This document shows positions 45,601-53,907 of a stretch of 64,000 nucleotides of DNA, one piece after another. The notes beneath the pieces were generated by a model. That model searched no databases and was not told where the DNA came from. It saw nothing but the letters and a program-made list of their open reading frames with translations. This DNA is from Bacillota bacterium (lineage in GTDB: Bacteria > Bacillota > UBA4882 > UBA8346), in the NCBI GenBank assembly GCA_029974635.1, contig JARKQY010000019.1, positions 32,863 through 96,862 on the forward strand. The letters run 5' to 3'. Each line of letters opens with the position of its first letter. The first letter of the stretch is position 1. The translations under genes and the position numbers were made by a program.

Positions 45601-48600
45601 TTATTGACTACCGGGATTGGCGCGCTGTCGGCATACAATTCCCTGTCCCCGTTTTTGGTATAGATCCGGTAAATATATTTTTGATGGCGTTGGGCCGGTT
45701 GATCCGGGATCCAGTAGCAATCCTGCTCATTACCGGACGGAGTGGGCTGCGGACCCGGAACCGGGGTTGGAGTGGGGGTCGTGGCCGGATTCTCTCCATC
45801 TTCAATGATGAAATCTCTTACTGGAACCTGAATTGGAATAATATCGCAAACCCAGGTATCACAAACTATCGAAAAAACAACAAACCACAATATAGGGTCT
45901 AATTCGAAATGACAATTCCGGATATTATCTGAAGGTTGTGGCATTACTTGCCCATAATCTCGACTTTCCCAACGCCAATTCTCTTCAACATATTGTGTTT
46001 GCCAGTCAACGATCTTATATCCGATTTTTTTGGAATTTGATAATGCAATCCCACCATCATTATCAATTGTCTTAGCGGTTAAAATATAATCCGTATCAGC
46101 AGCGTAATCCCAGTCAAAGCTATAACTGAATGGGTAGGTCGAATCACTTCCCAGTAAGGTATCGCCGATATAAAAATCAACCCTGGCAATCGAGCCGTCC
46201 GGATCAACGGCAGTAGCATTCACCGTAACATTATTACCGTTTATGGTCACCGTATCAATGCTGACACTAGGTGGAATATTGACAACCGTGAAATTAACCG
46301 GATTTGAAGTTGAGGTCAATCCGTCATTGTCATATGCTTTGGCGGTAACGCTGTAATTACCCAGTGGCACATTGTTCCAGGTTATGGTATAGGGTTGTCC
46401 GACAGCGGTTCCAATCAACGCACTCCCCGAGTAAAACTCTACCTTGGCGATTGTCCCGTCTACATCGAATGCACTGGCGGCAATGGTGATATTGGCCGGG
46501 CGGGTAAAAGCCGAATCCCTATAGGGTTCGGTTATGCTTACCACCGGCGGGCCGGCTTTCATGGCGTTAAAAGTATTCACATCAAGATATCCGGTATCAT
46601 AATCGGCGGCTTGAGGAGATACAGATTCCCGGTAACGGACGATCCGGTAAAATGGAGCCGGATTTTGCGGATTCTCTATTTTTAAAGTGGCTTGATACTT
46701 ATTGGCATTAGTCCCGTAAATCGCCACCGGGGCAATCAAATTCGCTTTACTTGGATATGTATAATATGTCTTGGTTTTCGTCGCTGTATTTCCCAAATTA
46801 TCAGTTGCGGATAAAATTACATGAATCCGGTTATTGGCAGGCAAGTTGGATATAGAATAAGAATTCATGCTGCTATCCAGGGATACTATGTTTTCTTCCC
46901 CGCCGTCCACCCGCCAGGTTAGTATCTTATCTTTCAACCCGCTCCCGGTGTCCTGGGCCAGACAGTTTATTGAAAGTGTATTATTTTCAGTCAATGATCC
47001 ATTAAGCTCATCAATGGTAGGAGCTTGATCGTCAATGGTAAAATTAATCCCGCCTGCAAGGCTGGAAAATTTATTAAAGCCATCCCAGGCGTCGGTGATT
47101 TTGCAGTTAATGATATCTCCGGTTTTAAATCCCAGGTTTCCAATGGTCCTTGAAATGTTGATTTTACCGTTTCCAAGGTTCAGATTCTTAAAAGTGATTG
47201 GAACCGGCTCGGAACCGCTCTTTTGGACCACTAATGTGTATTCCTTTAATGTATTGGATTCCGGGTCTTCATAATCAAAGCGCAGCCGGTAATCACTCCG
47301 GGCCCACCCGCTGGCCGGTTCTTGGGACTGGTTCACCATGGTCAAGTTGGCGACTTCCGGTGTCTCAAGATTTTCCATTTTATTTTGGATAATAAGCGGA
47401 TTTAGATCGATGCTCCCCCACCCGGTGACGCCGTTTTTGCCGCGGCTTACAATGAGGTGGTACAATTGCTCCCGCTCCAGGTAAACGCTGTCGCCGCCAT
47501 AAATTTTGTCATAATTGATTAAATCCAGCGGTTTTTTGTATTGCTCCGCCCCCGCGAGGTCCAATACCTTTATTTCGGGCAAGCCGCGTCCGGAAACCAG
47601 GCCGTTCTTAAGGGCTTCATAACCCAGCAACAAATTACTGCTCTGGGGAACTTTAATGGTGGAATCAATATATCCGGGATAAGTCCCCAGCGTAATCCGG
47701 CTTTCATAGGCTTTCGTCAAATATGGAAAATCAATGCTCACGGTGTAATGGGTTACATTGGAACCGTTGCGCCGGGGCGCCAGCCGGATTTCATATGTGG
47801 TATTCTCCCGCAAGTTAAGGGCCCCATTGTGAATCGTTAGATTGCCGCCGTTTGCTTCTTTGATACTTAATCCCTCCACATAATTGAAACGGATGGTTTG
47901 CGGGTAGGCGACTTCAACTTTTTTTAAAACAACGTCATTATCTAGAGGCACACAGTCAAAGTCCTTATAAGTCCCGGCAGCCGAACTTTTATAAGTAGCA
48001 AACAAATCTCCATATGTAATTGTAGCATCGGCGTATCCGTCATGCTCCTCGCGCCAAAACAAAAACTGAAAAAATGAATGTCCGCCATGGACCACCACTT
48101 CATAATCATGGCCGGCTTTGGACAGGAAAGATATCTCTTTGCGGCCGAACCCCCAAAAATCTTCATGCCAGAAGTAATCAAATTTATCCTGGAGATCCCG
48201 GACATAGCATTTTAGCTTATCATAGACAAACCAATAGCCTTTCCATTCGGGAGCGGTGCCATTCATCGTTGTATCAATAGGCACACCACCCTCGGGACAG
48301 TGCAATAAAAATTTCTCCCAATCCGAGCCGTTACTGTCTATCGACAGTGTCGGGTCAACCACGATGGGGTATTTGCGTTTTTTATCCTTCAGCCATTTCA
48401 TATCCAATACCAGATCACAAAACATTTGGCCCTTTTCCCAGTGAAACCGGGTCTCAATCATCTTAAACGCCTTTGGATTCCCCTGTTCGAACATCACCGA
48501 GGGCATTAAATTGAAGACCGTTTTTCCAGCGGCGTCCATGAGCTCAATCACACCGTTTTTGCCTTTTTTATGCCGCAAACCATTGAAATTTACTTGATAA

Positions 48601-49166
48601 CTGATGACCGGAGTTGTAGGAACCTTGCTGAAGATTAATTCATCTTTGAGCGCCCCCGGTAACACGGTATACTCCAGGTCGCAATTGTCAAATACCTTAT
48701 TGTAGCGGATTTTATTGTTTTTAACTACCGCTTTGCGCCGGTTCTGATGCTTGATTATGAATTGGATGCTGTTTTTCCCATGTTCCAGGATTAATCCCTC
48801 GTCGGAATTATCGGCGAACCGGGTGCGCAACACGTTTTTCAAGGATTTATGCCGGAACCGGGCATGTTTGTCGTTGATTTTCGCTTTGGCGACATTATCC
48901 GAGACCAGACTGGTATCGATGGGATAGTATTTGCCGTCGCTTTCTTGATAATTTAACGGTTGCGCTGATAAATAGACGGTTTTCCGGCCGTCCTTCTCCA
49001 AAAAAGTCCGGCTTTTTTCAGTCCGCAACCCGGATAGCTCCTTTAATTTCAGCAGCCGCTGCAAATCCGGCTTGCCGCCTTTATTTTTGGGGTTCTGCGC
49101 CAATGCCAGTTGCAGTCCCGTAAGTATTAAAATGACCACCATCATCAAAACAAAAAACTTTTTCAT
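39681..49166 (-). CDS. Giant secreted Ig/Fn3/PKD/beta-helix repeat protein
   Basis: 3161 residues with a signal peptide (KKFFVLMMVVILILTGLQLALA). The N-terminus (YLSAQPLNYQESDGKYYPIDTSL) resembles the start of Rhs/wall-associated proteins. Two Big/Ig-like domains (AKVEFYSGSALIGTAVG, ARVDFYIGDTLLGSDS) are followed by a Thr/Pro linker (TPTPTPVPGPQPTP) and then about a dozen 100-residue Fn3-like repeats marked by DPESGI and LxLxEGxxYYxxVxAxNxAG. A PKD domain (YLWSFGDGGTSADPKPAHTYS) and a C-terminal right-handed beta helix (NGIRIENADPGSVISHAVIQ) close it. The ATG at 49166 has GGGGGA upstream. No enzyme motif was seen. Likely an extracellular adhesin or a scaffold for the Rhs protein made next. 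Confidence 0.82.
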   Translation of the reverse strand: MKKFFVLMMVVILILTGLQLALAQNPKNKGGKPDLQRLLKLKELSGLRTEKSRTFLEKDGRKTVYLSAQPLNYQESDGKYYPIDTSLVSDNVAKAKINDKHARFRHKSLKNVLRTRFADNSDEGLILEHGKNSIQFIIKHQNRRKAVVKNNKIRYNKVFDNCDLEYTVLPGALKDELIFSKVPTTPVISYQVNFNGLRHKKGKNGVIELMDAAGKTVFNLMPSVMFEQGNPKAFKMIETRFHWEKGQMFCDLVLDMKWLKDKKRKYPIVVDPTLSIDSNGSDWEKFLLHCPEGGVPIDTTMNGTAPEWKGYWFVYDKLKCYVRDLQDKFDYFWHEDFWGFGRKEISFLSKAGHDYEVVVHGGHSFFQFLFWREEHDGYADATITYGDLFATYKSSAAGTYKDFDCVPLDNDVVLKKVEVAYPQTIRFNYVEGLSIKEANGGNLTIHNGALNLRENTTYEIRLAPRRNGSNVTHYTVSIDFPYLTKAYESRITLGTYPGYIDSTIKVPQSSNLLLGYEALKNGLVSGRGLPEIKVLDLAGAEQYKKPLDLINYDKIYGGDSVYLEREQLYHLIVSRGKNGVTGWGSIDLNPLIIQNKMENLETPEVANLTMVNQSQEPASGWARSDYRLRFDYEDPESNTLKEYTLVVQKSGSEPVPITFKNLNLGNGKINISRTIGNLGFKTGDIINCKITDAWDGFNKFSSLAGGINFTIDDQAPTIDELNGSLTENNTLSINCLAQDTGSGLKDKILTWRVDGGEENIVSLDSSMNSYSISNLPANNRIHVILSATDNLGNTATKTKTYYTYPSKANLIAPVAIYGTNANKYQATLKIENPQNPAPFYRIVRYRESVSPQAADYDTGYLDVNTFNAMKAGPPVVSITEPYRDSAFTRPANITIAASAFDVDGTIAKVEFYSGSALIGTAVGQPYTITWNNVPLGNYSVTAKAYDNDGLTSTSNPVNFTVVNIPPSVSIDTVTINGNNVTVNATAVDPDGSIARVDFYIGDTLLGSDSTYPFSYSFDWDYAADTDYILTAKTIDNDGGIALSNSKKIGYKIVDWQTQYVEENWRWESRDYGQVMPQPSDNIRNCHFELDPILWFVVFSIVCDTWVCDIIPIQVPVRDFIIEDGENPATTPTPTPVPGPQPTPSGNEQDCYWIPDQPAQRHQKYIYRIYTKNGDRELYADSAPIPVVNNVPEFLSVQPAPGAVTDSGGIVTLVSQARDLDADELWYTYTITGQPSSGETKNREWTFGSVNAPLQNGEYTWTITVRDNYGGTVQTSGTLSVNKDAACASFTINNGALYTNNYTGAVNLTIANMNDVADQIRIANSASGPWTTYDRNQQSQIAINDWNVGTADGTKTVYLQSHSRNTGLWGPVVQRQIILDHTGPSIEGVSIVKRGKDQAVYFSWSGGTDAASGLSGKVNIQRQINGLWTNYQSNFEEGSIEIPANPGTGIAIRVQLQDNAGNVSEWSGPVTAYPLAAKVPAGMITAAGGYEAGLGHYVTAKFAPVQGAVQYKAECVQNPGGGYNGAVTPGSDGLITLANTGLIPHETYKYRILTYNEDNEVTTGEEFAVTLANNFIDTPAGAGPSGYIRQTETGFSFTADIANTDPDGDALTIDYYVSSDGNNYTKLETSYITGLTSGATYSWYAVISDGHGGTCRTDPVSFTPDVTEPVITVDNTSVEYALEHRVRIQASDTGTGLASLQYRINNSQLRDVTGDILINNQGANYLYVVATDQAGNTSIFSHVYSIDHTPPTSQGIQFLLPQIDGRFLAADDAVPVQWTAADPESGIAQFKYLWSTFSGGCDTAAMTPLVLAGQMGTYQTLLPGDFADGATYYLYIQAQNFLGIPGPVIVSPPLSFDRTAPIVTINSLSGGTAFSGQYYLPALAGLGAAVAAADPDTGISKVEYAVTGEPSGEAANWYESLTDLTANAVTVHGNVYYLAVRATNGSNLTATAYSEPIFIESTGPQLTVETDALQPETGLYKARIRTNDPETMVVTLQYCIGSAPGGADFSTGMPGTQNGWFTLNYPAEMTEIRQTAAIPVGTTYYLTVKATNIAGLTTTQSSGGTRVTGPSSTAPEVGDDGIYTSERTTLHFTWNFAASAREINGYEYQIRSLQGIIKNWTVYDPGDIRVAAATPISLLVTGLSLENNRQYFCDVRAKYDDGTYSDTGSSDGIRSDWSAPVIANFKAPDFGSAAGIICSWEASDPESGVQCYLGLGTAPGEIDVTNGWINAGNLRRYQLSADSTGSPIPFENGRRYYITLMVENGSGLAVQQVSPAVVMDLSIPPTPVVMDDGSYTNRNDRLRANWKWTPPDPESGTREYLYTVTAKRALSGGEYWVNAGTETEFELTGLNLTQGKTYYIAVKAVNNAGAESSPGFSNGILVDTTAPDPPLAVDYGDYSLSSSSLRVQLLASDVESGIGEYKLSLGTLDDPDAIFGNRAILTDSGLENLNLESLALQEGQVYFFTVSAVNHANLTSVETTSDGIMVDSKAPVVAAVNVQGRYLSDSGRLVFDWKAGTTPSGIVAAQYAISSNPNGAGLAWRDLNLSGSKVVTGLELNDNETYYVYIRVQNRAQYEEAPDTWSVPARSHPVTIDRTPPEIIKINAPQFTSEHFLLQWEAKDEISGIVEYRYAVGSHRGAADITGGWVTLLTNETAVSFYRDDLPIGDKYSCYISVKAKNGAGLWSEIHKSDAIVTDLTPPVVIKLDYASPYVKTKDSIQGIIWEASDPDTGISAYRITATRVKDNSPLAGAARIPVGETGGILDLSGLSLEEGQAYYLAMQVQNGVGNWSNVKYSNGFVVDTIPPELQVIGAAPELVTNSGKLTVILQSTEPGVVNVQLEKPGGETVPQPGAEPYTIAIVNQAGYEFDESLEGTYILTLTPVDVAGNPGRIIIQNIRLNAKPVANIGPDQTVTKGTTISFDPEISDSDGTVNEYLWSFGDGGTSADPKPAHTYSVLGTYKVTLKVKDNDAKWSEEAVSFVTVTNTAAGTLQLDEEWESTEPIMITGDITVPQGKVLTIKAGTRIDFSGNYQILVNGKVIINGSEGAPVFIGGDTYWNGIRIENADPGSVISHAVIQRASAGLVIYNSAARITDSIFKNNEIGLHIVHCNPVVQNCGFQNNSVYGIKEDDGAEPEISGCSFANNGAADYYEDEQGIIAPGSLDQ

Positions 49167-49221
49167 GCAAAGTCCCCCTTGAATATCCGTCACCCGCGCG
49201 TGGCGCGCGGGTGTAAGCCTT

Positions 49222-50892
49222 CTATTCTTTACCGCTAAAAATAGCTTCCAAAGTCCGCTGCAGGCCGTCTCCCCGTAAATTATCAACGGTGATGATGAAT
49301 CCGTCCGGCCCGACCAGTATGGGTCTGGGGAGCCTTTTCACTTCGAAATCCCGGGCCAGCCGCCCCGCCATGCCGCCGTCAACTACCGCATTCAACCAGG
49401 GCATCGGCCATGTTTGATGAAACTTCTTAACTGCTTCCGGATCTTCATCCACCGCCAGACTCAGTATTTGAAAATCATCGTCTTTAAGCTGTTCATAAGC
49501 CTTATGTAAAAATGGCATCTCGTCATTACAGCCGCCGCACCAGGTGGCCCAGAAATCAATCAAATAATACTTGCCCAGCAACGATTTGTTAGTTACCACA
49601 TCCCCGCTTCCCAGCAGCTTTACTTCAAAATCCGGAACCGGCCGGCCTTTGTCAATCCGCTTGTCCGGATTTAACGCCGTCAACTCATATTGGATTTCCC
49701 GAACATCTCCGAACTTATCTTTTAATTCCGCATAAAGCGTTTGCACGCGATCCCCGTCGGACCGGCCGGCCGCGGCCGCCAGGATACTTGCCAGGGTTCT
49801 GGCCCGGACCCGCCGGTCCGGATTTTTTTCATAAAATTCTTTGATCAATGATTCCGCTTTTTCCTTGGGCAATAAATAGCTTAACATGATGATTCCTGAA
49901 GAATCATAGCCCCACAATTCCGACTCGGGCGGGACTGTTTTCAGGATTTGATCCGGAGTGAACTGCTGCAGCTTGATATTCATTTTTAGCAGTTGGACGG
50001 CAATAATGGCCCCAAACTGGCGCACCAGCGGTTCGTTTTTATCATCATTCACGATTTTATACAAATCGGCCTGAAATCCGGAGTCGCTAAATGTAAAGCC
50101 TTTAATACTATCGTGGGTTTTCCGGTAAGCGGCGCTGGCCCGCCGGTATTCACCATATAAACGATTGAGCCGGCCGGACATGGTGAACGTCTTTTCCAGG
50201 CCCTTATGTTTGGTATCAAATGTTACTTGCGGCAGGTCTTTAGCGGAAGAGGCTTTCAACTTTAACGGATCAAAAATGATCTTGATTTTTCCGGGTTTAA
50301 CCTTTAGTACTGAACGGTAGCTGCCATTATTGGCATATTCATAACTGTCCGCCATTGTGCCGTTTACCATTTGATCGGGCACGGCCCCTAATAACTGGTA
50401 ACTGATCGGACTGGCATTGGACTCCGCTTCATAAACATATGTGCCATCTTCTTGTTTTTGCATTACCCCCGCATTCCGGGTATTAAAACCATTCCAACTG
50501 CCGGTAATCTTGACCTCACCCAGAGGCTGGCGATATGACAACGCATTCAATGTTATTGTAAGGCGAATCTCCTTATCCCGCTCATGAAAAAACAACGGGA
50601 CAAAAGTTTGCTGATGATTGACCGCGCTGATCCACAGCCGGTATAATCCCGGCTTGGCCGCTTCAACTTGGAATTTTCCTTGGAGATCGGTTTGTACCGC
50701 CGGAATTGAATGAAGATAAGTTTCACCAAGCGCCGTGATTTGAACATGACTGCTAATGGGTGCTTGGCCATTCGCCCCGAAAACCTGCCCGGTTATTTTA
50801 TACGGACTTGAATCCGCATTTATCGTGCTGCACAGACTTCCGATAGTCATGATTACCAACAAAGACCAAAGAACAAAGTATCTACCGCACAT
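49222..50892 (-). CDS. Exported TlpA-like thiol-disulfide oxidoreductase with carboxypeptidase-regulatory-like N-terminus
   Basis: 556 residues. A signal peptide is followed by a CarboxypepD_reg-like beta domain (YKITGQVFGANGQAP), a second sandwich (VKITGSWNGFNTRNAG), a helical middle (about 215-410), and a C-terminal TlpA/thioredoxin domain with the active site FWATWCGGCNDEMPFL and cis-proline region KRLPRPILVGPDG. The CGGC pair is intact. It acts outside the membrane on disulfides or as a reductant. It is the first gene of the minus-strand run leading to both giant proteins and may service their folding or that of the tip. Confidence 0.88.
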   Translation of the reverse strand: MCGRYFVLWSLLVIMTIGSLCSTINADSSPYKITGQVFGANGQAPISSHVQITALGETYLHSIPAVQTDLQGKFQVEAAKPGLYRLWISAVNHQQTFVPLFFHERDKEIRLTITLNALSYRQPLGEVKITGSWNGFNTRNAGVMQKQEDGTYVYEAESNASPISYQLLGAVPDQMVNGTMADSYEYANNGSYRSVLKVKPGKIKIIFDPLKLKASSAKDLPQVTFDTKHKGLEKTFTMSGRLNRLYGEYRRASAAYRKTHDSIKGFTFSDSGFQADLYKIVNDDKNEPLVRQFGAIIAVQLLKMNIKLQQFTPDQILKTVPPESELWGYDSSGIIMLSYLLPKEKAESLIKEFYEKNPDRRVRARTLASILAAAAGRSDGDRVQTLYAELKDKFGDVREIQYELTALNPDKRIDKGRPVPDFEVKLLGSGDVVTNKSLLGKYYLIDFWATWCGGCNDEMPFLHKAYEQLKDDDFQILSLAVDEDPEAVKKFHQTWPMPWLNAVVDGGMAGRLARDFEVKRLPRPILVGPDGFIITVDNLRGDGLQRTLEAIFSGKE

Positions 50893-51259
50893 AATTTTTC
50901 CTCACTTTCTGGTGTCAAATGAACGATTGTATCAAATATCATGTTGCAGCATAACTGCAGTTCAACATTATCACCAAAAGTTTGCTAAATTTTATTGAAT
51001 AATTATATAAACCCCCGCTGCAAAAGAATAAAATGAATTATATCGTTTACATAAATTAGAATCTTATGTTGTATTTTACCATTTTTTATTTTTCCAGGCA
51101 ATTTTACAAATAATATGTTAACAAAAAATTCATTTAAAGTTGGTTATTTGCCATAACAACGCTATCTTGTGCCTTTTTTCCGGCAACCTTGCCGCCGCAG
51201 CCCAATATATTATTAAAATAAAACCCTATCTTTGGATAAATAGCGCGGTGGTGAATCAA
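50893..51259. other. AT-rich divergent intergenic region
   Basis: This region carries the divergent promoters of the TlpA-like operon and the plus-strand subtilase. A dyad-like CTGCAGTTATGCTGCAAC word lies at about 50944-50961. A TTGAAC box followed by weak AT-rich -10 candidates is readable on the minus strand; none is firm. No gene seen. Confidence 0.4.
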
Positions 51260-52627
51260 ATGTACTCCTCTAACTGGAGAATGAAACTCGCTCATCCATT
51301 GAGAAATTCTGATCTTTCAAAACAGATGGATGACAAGCGCCGGTTGATCATTGAGATCTCCGGTAAACGGACCGATAAGATCATGTCCCTGATTGAGGCC
51401 AACCATGGCAAAATCCATCATGAAATTCATCTCTTACCTTCTTTCGTCGTTGAGCTTCCCGGTTTTTCACTGGAAGAACTGGCCCATTTCCAATATGTCA
51501 AAAGAATCTGGTATGACGCGCCGGTTTTTATCCGCTTAGATGCGGCCGTTCCTTCCGTCGGAGGTCTGGCAGCGCAACAGTTGGGCTACACCGGCAAGGG
51601 CGTCGTCATCGCCGTCCTGGATACCGGAATATATCCGCACCGGGATTTAACTTCGCCCCGTAACCGTATTTTGGCCTGGAACGATTTGGTCAACCGTAAG
51701 ACCATTCCTTACGATGATCATGGCCATGGCACCCATGTGGCGGGAATCATCGCGGGCAACGGAAGGACGTCACGCAAAAAATACCTTGGAATGGCGCCGG
51801 AAGCTATGTTGGTTGGAGTGAAGATTATGGACGCCGAGGGTAATGGGAGTGTATCCAATGTAATTTCCGGCATTGAATGGTGTCTGGACAACACTTCCAG
51901 CCTAAATATCCGGGTAATCAACCTGTCGCTGGGTTCGCCCGCTCAAGGATCCTGCCGTTTCGACCCGTTATGCCGGGCGGTCGGCGCAGCCTGGCGCAAA
52001 GGGATAACGGTATGCGCGGCTGCGGGCAACGAAGGACCCGGATCCGGAACCATCGACAGTCCCGGAATCAGTCCCGAAATAATAACTGTTGGTAATCTCG
52101 ATGATCGCCAGACGCTCACCGGTGCCGATGACCTTTTAAACCAGTCTTCCGGCAGGGGGCCCACCATTGATCAAGTACCGAAACCGGATTTGATAGCCCC
52201 CGGTACCAATATTACCTCTCTCAAGGTACACGGCGGGTACCGCAGTTTAACGGGCACCTCTATGTCAACCCCGATGGTTGCGGGAGCTGTTGCCCAAATC
52301 ATTCAAAAATGGCCGTCTCTAAAACCGGATCAAATAAAACGTTTGCTTACAAAAAACGCCCGGGACCTTGGCCTGGGAAGAAACTTACAAGGAACTGGAT
52401 GTCTTGATTTGGGTCGAATCCTGAAAGTGAACACCACAAAGCAAAACATGAATCCACTGCTGCAAATACTCGGATATCACATGACCGTTGTAGCTTCCGA
52501 GAAAATGGGGATTGGCGCTGATTTAATCAAACGAAAACGGGATGAAACGCTGCAAAAAACCTTACTGGCCATATTCGCTAAATCTATTGGCAATTCATTG
52601 GTTCACCAATTAGATCCAAATCGTTAA
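51260..52627 (+). CDS. Subtilisin-family (S8) serine protease
   Basis: About 455 residues. An inhibitor-I9-like propeptide (RRLIIEISGKRTDKIMSLIEANHGKIHHEI...YVKRIWYDAPVF) precedes the catalytic domain. Triad: Asp in AVLDTGIYPHRDL, His in HGHGTHVAGIIAG, Ser in GTSMSTPMVAGAVA; the oxyanion Asn is in AAGNEGPG. No signal peptide is visible. The ATG at 51260 (GGTGGTGA upstream) gives the same pre-propeptide length as the second subtilase at 54175-55515; an earlier in-frame ATG at 51140 exists. The locus around it is rich in sporulation-type small genes, so a spore-related or intracellular role is possible. Confidence 0.9.
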   Translation: MYSSNWRMKLAHPLRNSDLSKQMDDKRRLIIEISGKRTDKIMSLIEANHGKIHHEIHLLPSFVVELPGFSLEELAHFQYVKRIWYDAPVFIRLDAAVPSVGGLAAQQLGYTGKGVVIAVLDTGIYPHRDLTSPRNRILAWNDLVNRKTIPYDDHGHGTHVAGIIAGNGRTSRKKYLGMAPEAMLVGVKIMDAEGNGSVSNVISGIEWCLDNTSSLNIRVINLSLGSPAQGSCRFDPLCRAVGAAWRKGITVCAAAGNEGPGSGTIDSPGISPEIITVGNLDDRQTLTGADDLLNQSSGRGPTIDQVPKPDLIAPGTNITSLKVHGGYRSLTGTSMSTPMVAGAVAQIIQKWPSLKPDQIKRLLTKNARDLGLGRNLQGTGCLDLGRILKVNTTKQNMNPLLQILGYHMTVVASEKMGIGADLIKRKRDETLQKTLLAIFAKSIGNSLVHQLDPNR

Positions 52628-52638
52628 GCCACGATCCG

Positions 52639-52658
52639 TAACGTCCTCAAGGACGTTA
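52639..52658. repeat. TAACGTCC palindrome (repeat family member 1)
   Basis: TAACGTCC-TCAA-GGACGTTA with CACGATCCG just before it. It is related to the hairpin at 53718-53738, which is also preceded by CTCGATCC. It lies directly after the subtilase stop. Confidence 0.6.
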
Positions 52659-52674
52659 TCTTCCTAAAAAAATA

Positions 52675-52736
52675 AGGGGCTATCCCAAAGCTATTGTAAA
52701 CGATACGAATTACAAATTGCTTTTTAGATAGCCTCT
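52675..52736. terminator. Long bidirectional terminator-like hairpin
   Basis: Outer arms AGGGGCTATC (52675) and GATAGCCTCT (to 52736), one mismatch; inner pairings are AAAGC/GCTTT and TTGTAA/TTACAA. It separates the plus-strand subtilase from the convergent minus-strand small gene. Confidence 0.65.
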
Positions 52737-52741
52737 TCATT

Positions 52742-52897
52742 TTATAACTTGCGGAGAACTTTCATAAGTTCATCTCCGATTTCCCGGTCTGACAGCAGCA
52801 TAGTAATGAGTAATAATTTTTGTAAGACATCCTTTTCCACTTGAGGCCCTGCCGCCAAATAAGCACGATGGATCAGATCCAGCTTCTCAATGTCCAA
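52742..52897 (-). CDS. Small hypothetical protein (51 residues)
   Basis: A TTG start with GAGGTGAGG upstream opens an amphipathic helical protein (DIEKLDLIHRAYLAAGPQVE...LLLITMLLSDREIGDEL). No family is recognised. Size, charge pattern and position beside a subtilase resemble the 54-residue gene at 53475-53639, hinting at a shared small family, but identity is low by eye. Confidence 0.55.
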   Translation of the reverse strand: MDIEKLDLIHRAYLAAGPQVEKDVLQKLLLITMLLSDREIGDELMKVLRKL

Positions 52898-53014
52898 GCT
52901 ACCTCACCTCTACTTACATAATACTTTTGTACCGCATTTTTTATCGGCAACTTCATATGCCGGCGTTTATCAAGGTGGATTTAATTCCCAATAATCAGAG
53001 AGTATGGAAATCAA

Positions 53015-53389
53015 TCAACAAATCTTGATTGAACTATCCAACCATATTCTCTTGACCTGTTTAGACCTTGCCAAAACCGGGATCACCGCAAACGGGACTT
53101 CCGCCGTTACCCCGGGAATAATACCGGTCTGACGGTATATCCTGCCTTGGTGAGTCTTAATAATTAAATAAACCTCATCCGTTCTTTTACTGGAGAATTC
53201 CACTATAACCCGGTAATAGCCATCTGTTTTTTCCAGTCCGGGCCGTCGCAGCGCCGGCGCTATTTTTTGTTCCCAGCTATTTTTTTGTGACAAAGTATCA
53301 CCTTCAATCCCGGTTTTAATATCATTATATTCTTCAGATGTAAGTTGTTTCTGGAAAAAAGGCACTGTTCCAAATAAAATAATTATCAC
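53015..53389 (-). CDS. Stand-alone subtilase propeptide-like (inhibitor I9-type) protein
   Basis: Up to 124 residues. The C-terminal 70 match the propeptides of the two neighbouring subtilases: YRVIVEFSSKRTDEVYLIIKTHQGRIYRQTGIIPGVTAEVP...SKQVKRIWLDSSI. There the frame stops, with no catalytic domain and no protease remnant downstream. The start is unclear (GTG at 53389, weak site). Such domains fold and inhibit subtilisins, and free-standing forms are known as diffusible inhibitors or chaperones. Either that, or a truncated protease gene. Confidence 0.6.
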   Translation of the reverse strand: MIIILFGTVPFFQKQLTSEEYNDIKTGIEGDTLSQKNSWEQKIAPALRRPGLEKTDGYYRVIVEFSSKRTDEVYLIIKTHQGRIYRQTGIIPGVTAEVPFAVIPVLARSKQVKRIWLDSSIKIC

Positions 53390-53474
53390 TCACATCCGGT
53401 GGAATTCCCGAAAACACCCCCGGCTGAATATGATAAACTTGGAAAGCCATTGTATGCCAAAAGGAGGTATAACC

Positions 53475-53639
53475 TTGACGAATGAAGAGATGGATAATAT
53501 GGTCGCCAAAATCTATCAGAAAACCAAAAACATTCCCGGGGTGGATCAAGCCTTAATTCGGAAATGCCTATCGGGGATTGCTTCTTTGAGGGATGAGGAA
53601 GTTGAAGCCAAACTTAAGCAACTGCTGAAATTCATCTGA
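53475..53639 (+). CDS. Small hypothetical protein (54 residues)
   Basis: A TTG start with AAAAGGAGG 7 nt upstream, a strong translation signal. The product is helical and charged (TNEEMDNMVAKIYQKTKNIP...LRDEEVEAKLKQLLKFI), soluble, with no known family. A 9-bp perfect hairpin follows at 53658-53678. Confidence 0.6.
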   Translation: MTNEEMDNMVAKIYQKTKNIPGVDQALIRKCLSGIASLRDEEVEAKLKQLLKFI

Positions 53640-53657
53640 TACATTTGCCAAAATGAA

Positions 53658-53678
53658 AGCCCGGATATTATCCGGGCT
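53658..53678 (+). terminator. Hairpin after the 54-residue gene
   Basis: AGCCCGGAT-ATT-ATCCGGGCT, perfect 9-bp arms 19 nt after the stop. There is no T-run, so termination is possible but not assured. Confidence 0.5.
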
Positions 53679-53717
53679 AAATACTTCATGACTACTCCGA
53701 CGGTTAAACCTCGATCC

Positions 53718-53738
53718 TAACGTTTCTAAGGAACGTTA
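53718..53738. repeat. TAACGTT palindrome (repeat family member 2)
   Basis: TAACGTT-TCTAAGG-AACGTTA, preceded by CTCGATCC, parallel to the copy at 52639-52658. It lies in the gene-free stretch 53640-53907. Confidence 0.5.
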
Positions 53739-53800
53739 AAGTACCTTGCAATTTTCCCGCTATGTCGCGGAAAAATTGGCTGGTTCGGGTTTTTTACAAA

Positions 53801-53849
53801 AATCCGGCAAGTCTGCAATGCAAGCAATTTGAAAGCTACTTGCCGGATT
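53801..53849. repeat. AATCCGGCAAGT inverted repeat (REP-like, copy 1)
   Basis: AATCCGGCAAGT (53801-53812) and its perfect inverse ACTTGCCGGATT (53838-53849) with a 25-nt loop. The same arms occur at 57741-57792. Confidence 0.75.
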
Positions 53850-53907
53850 CATGTTAAACATATCGATCAAATATAACGAATAACCAATAACGAATCACTA
53901 TTTTTCA

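Noticed and set aside
53334..53549. 71-residue minus-strand frame overlapping the propeptide gene start
   Set aside because: It has no ribosome site and overlaps a plus-strand small gene that has a strong one; kept only as a reminder that the start of the propeptide gene is uncertain.
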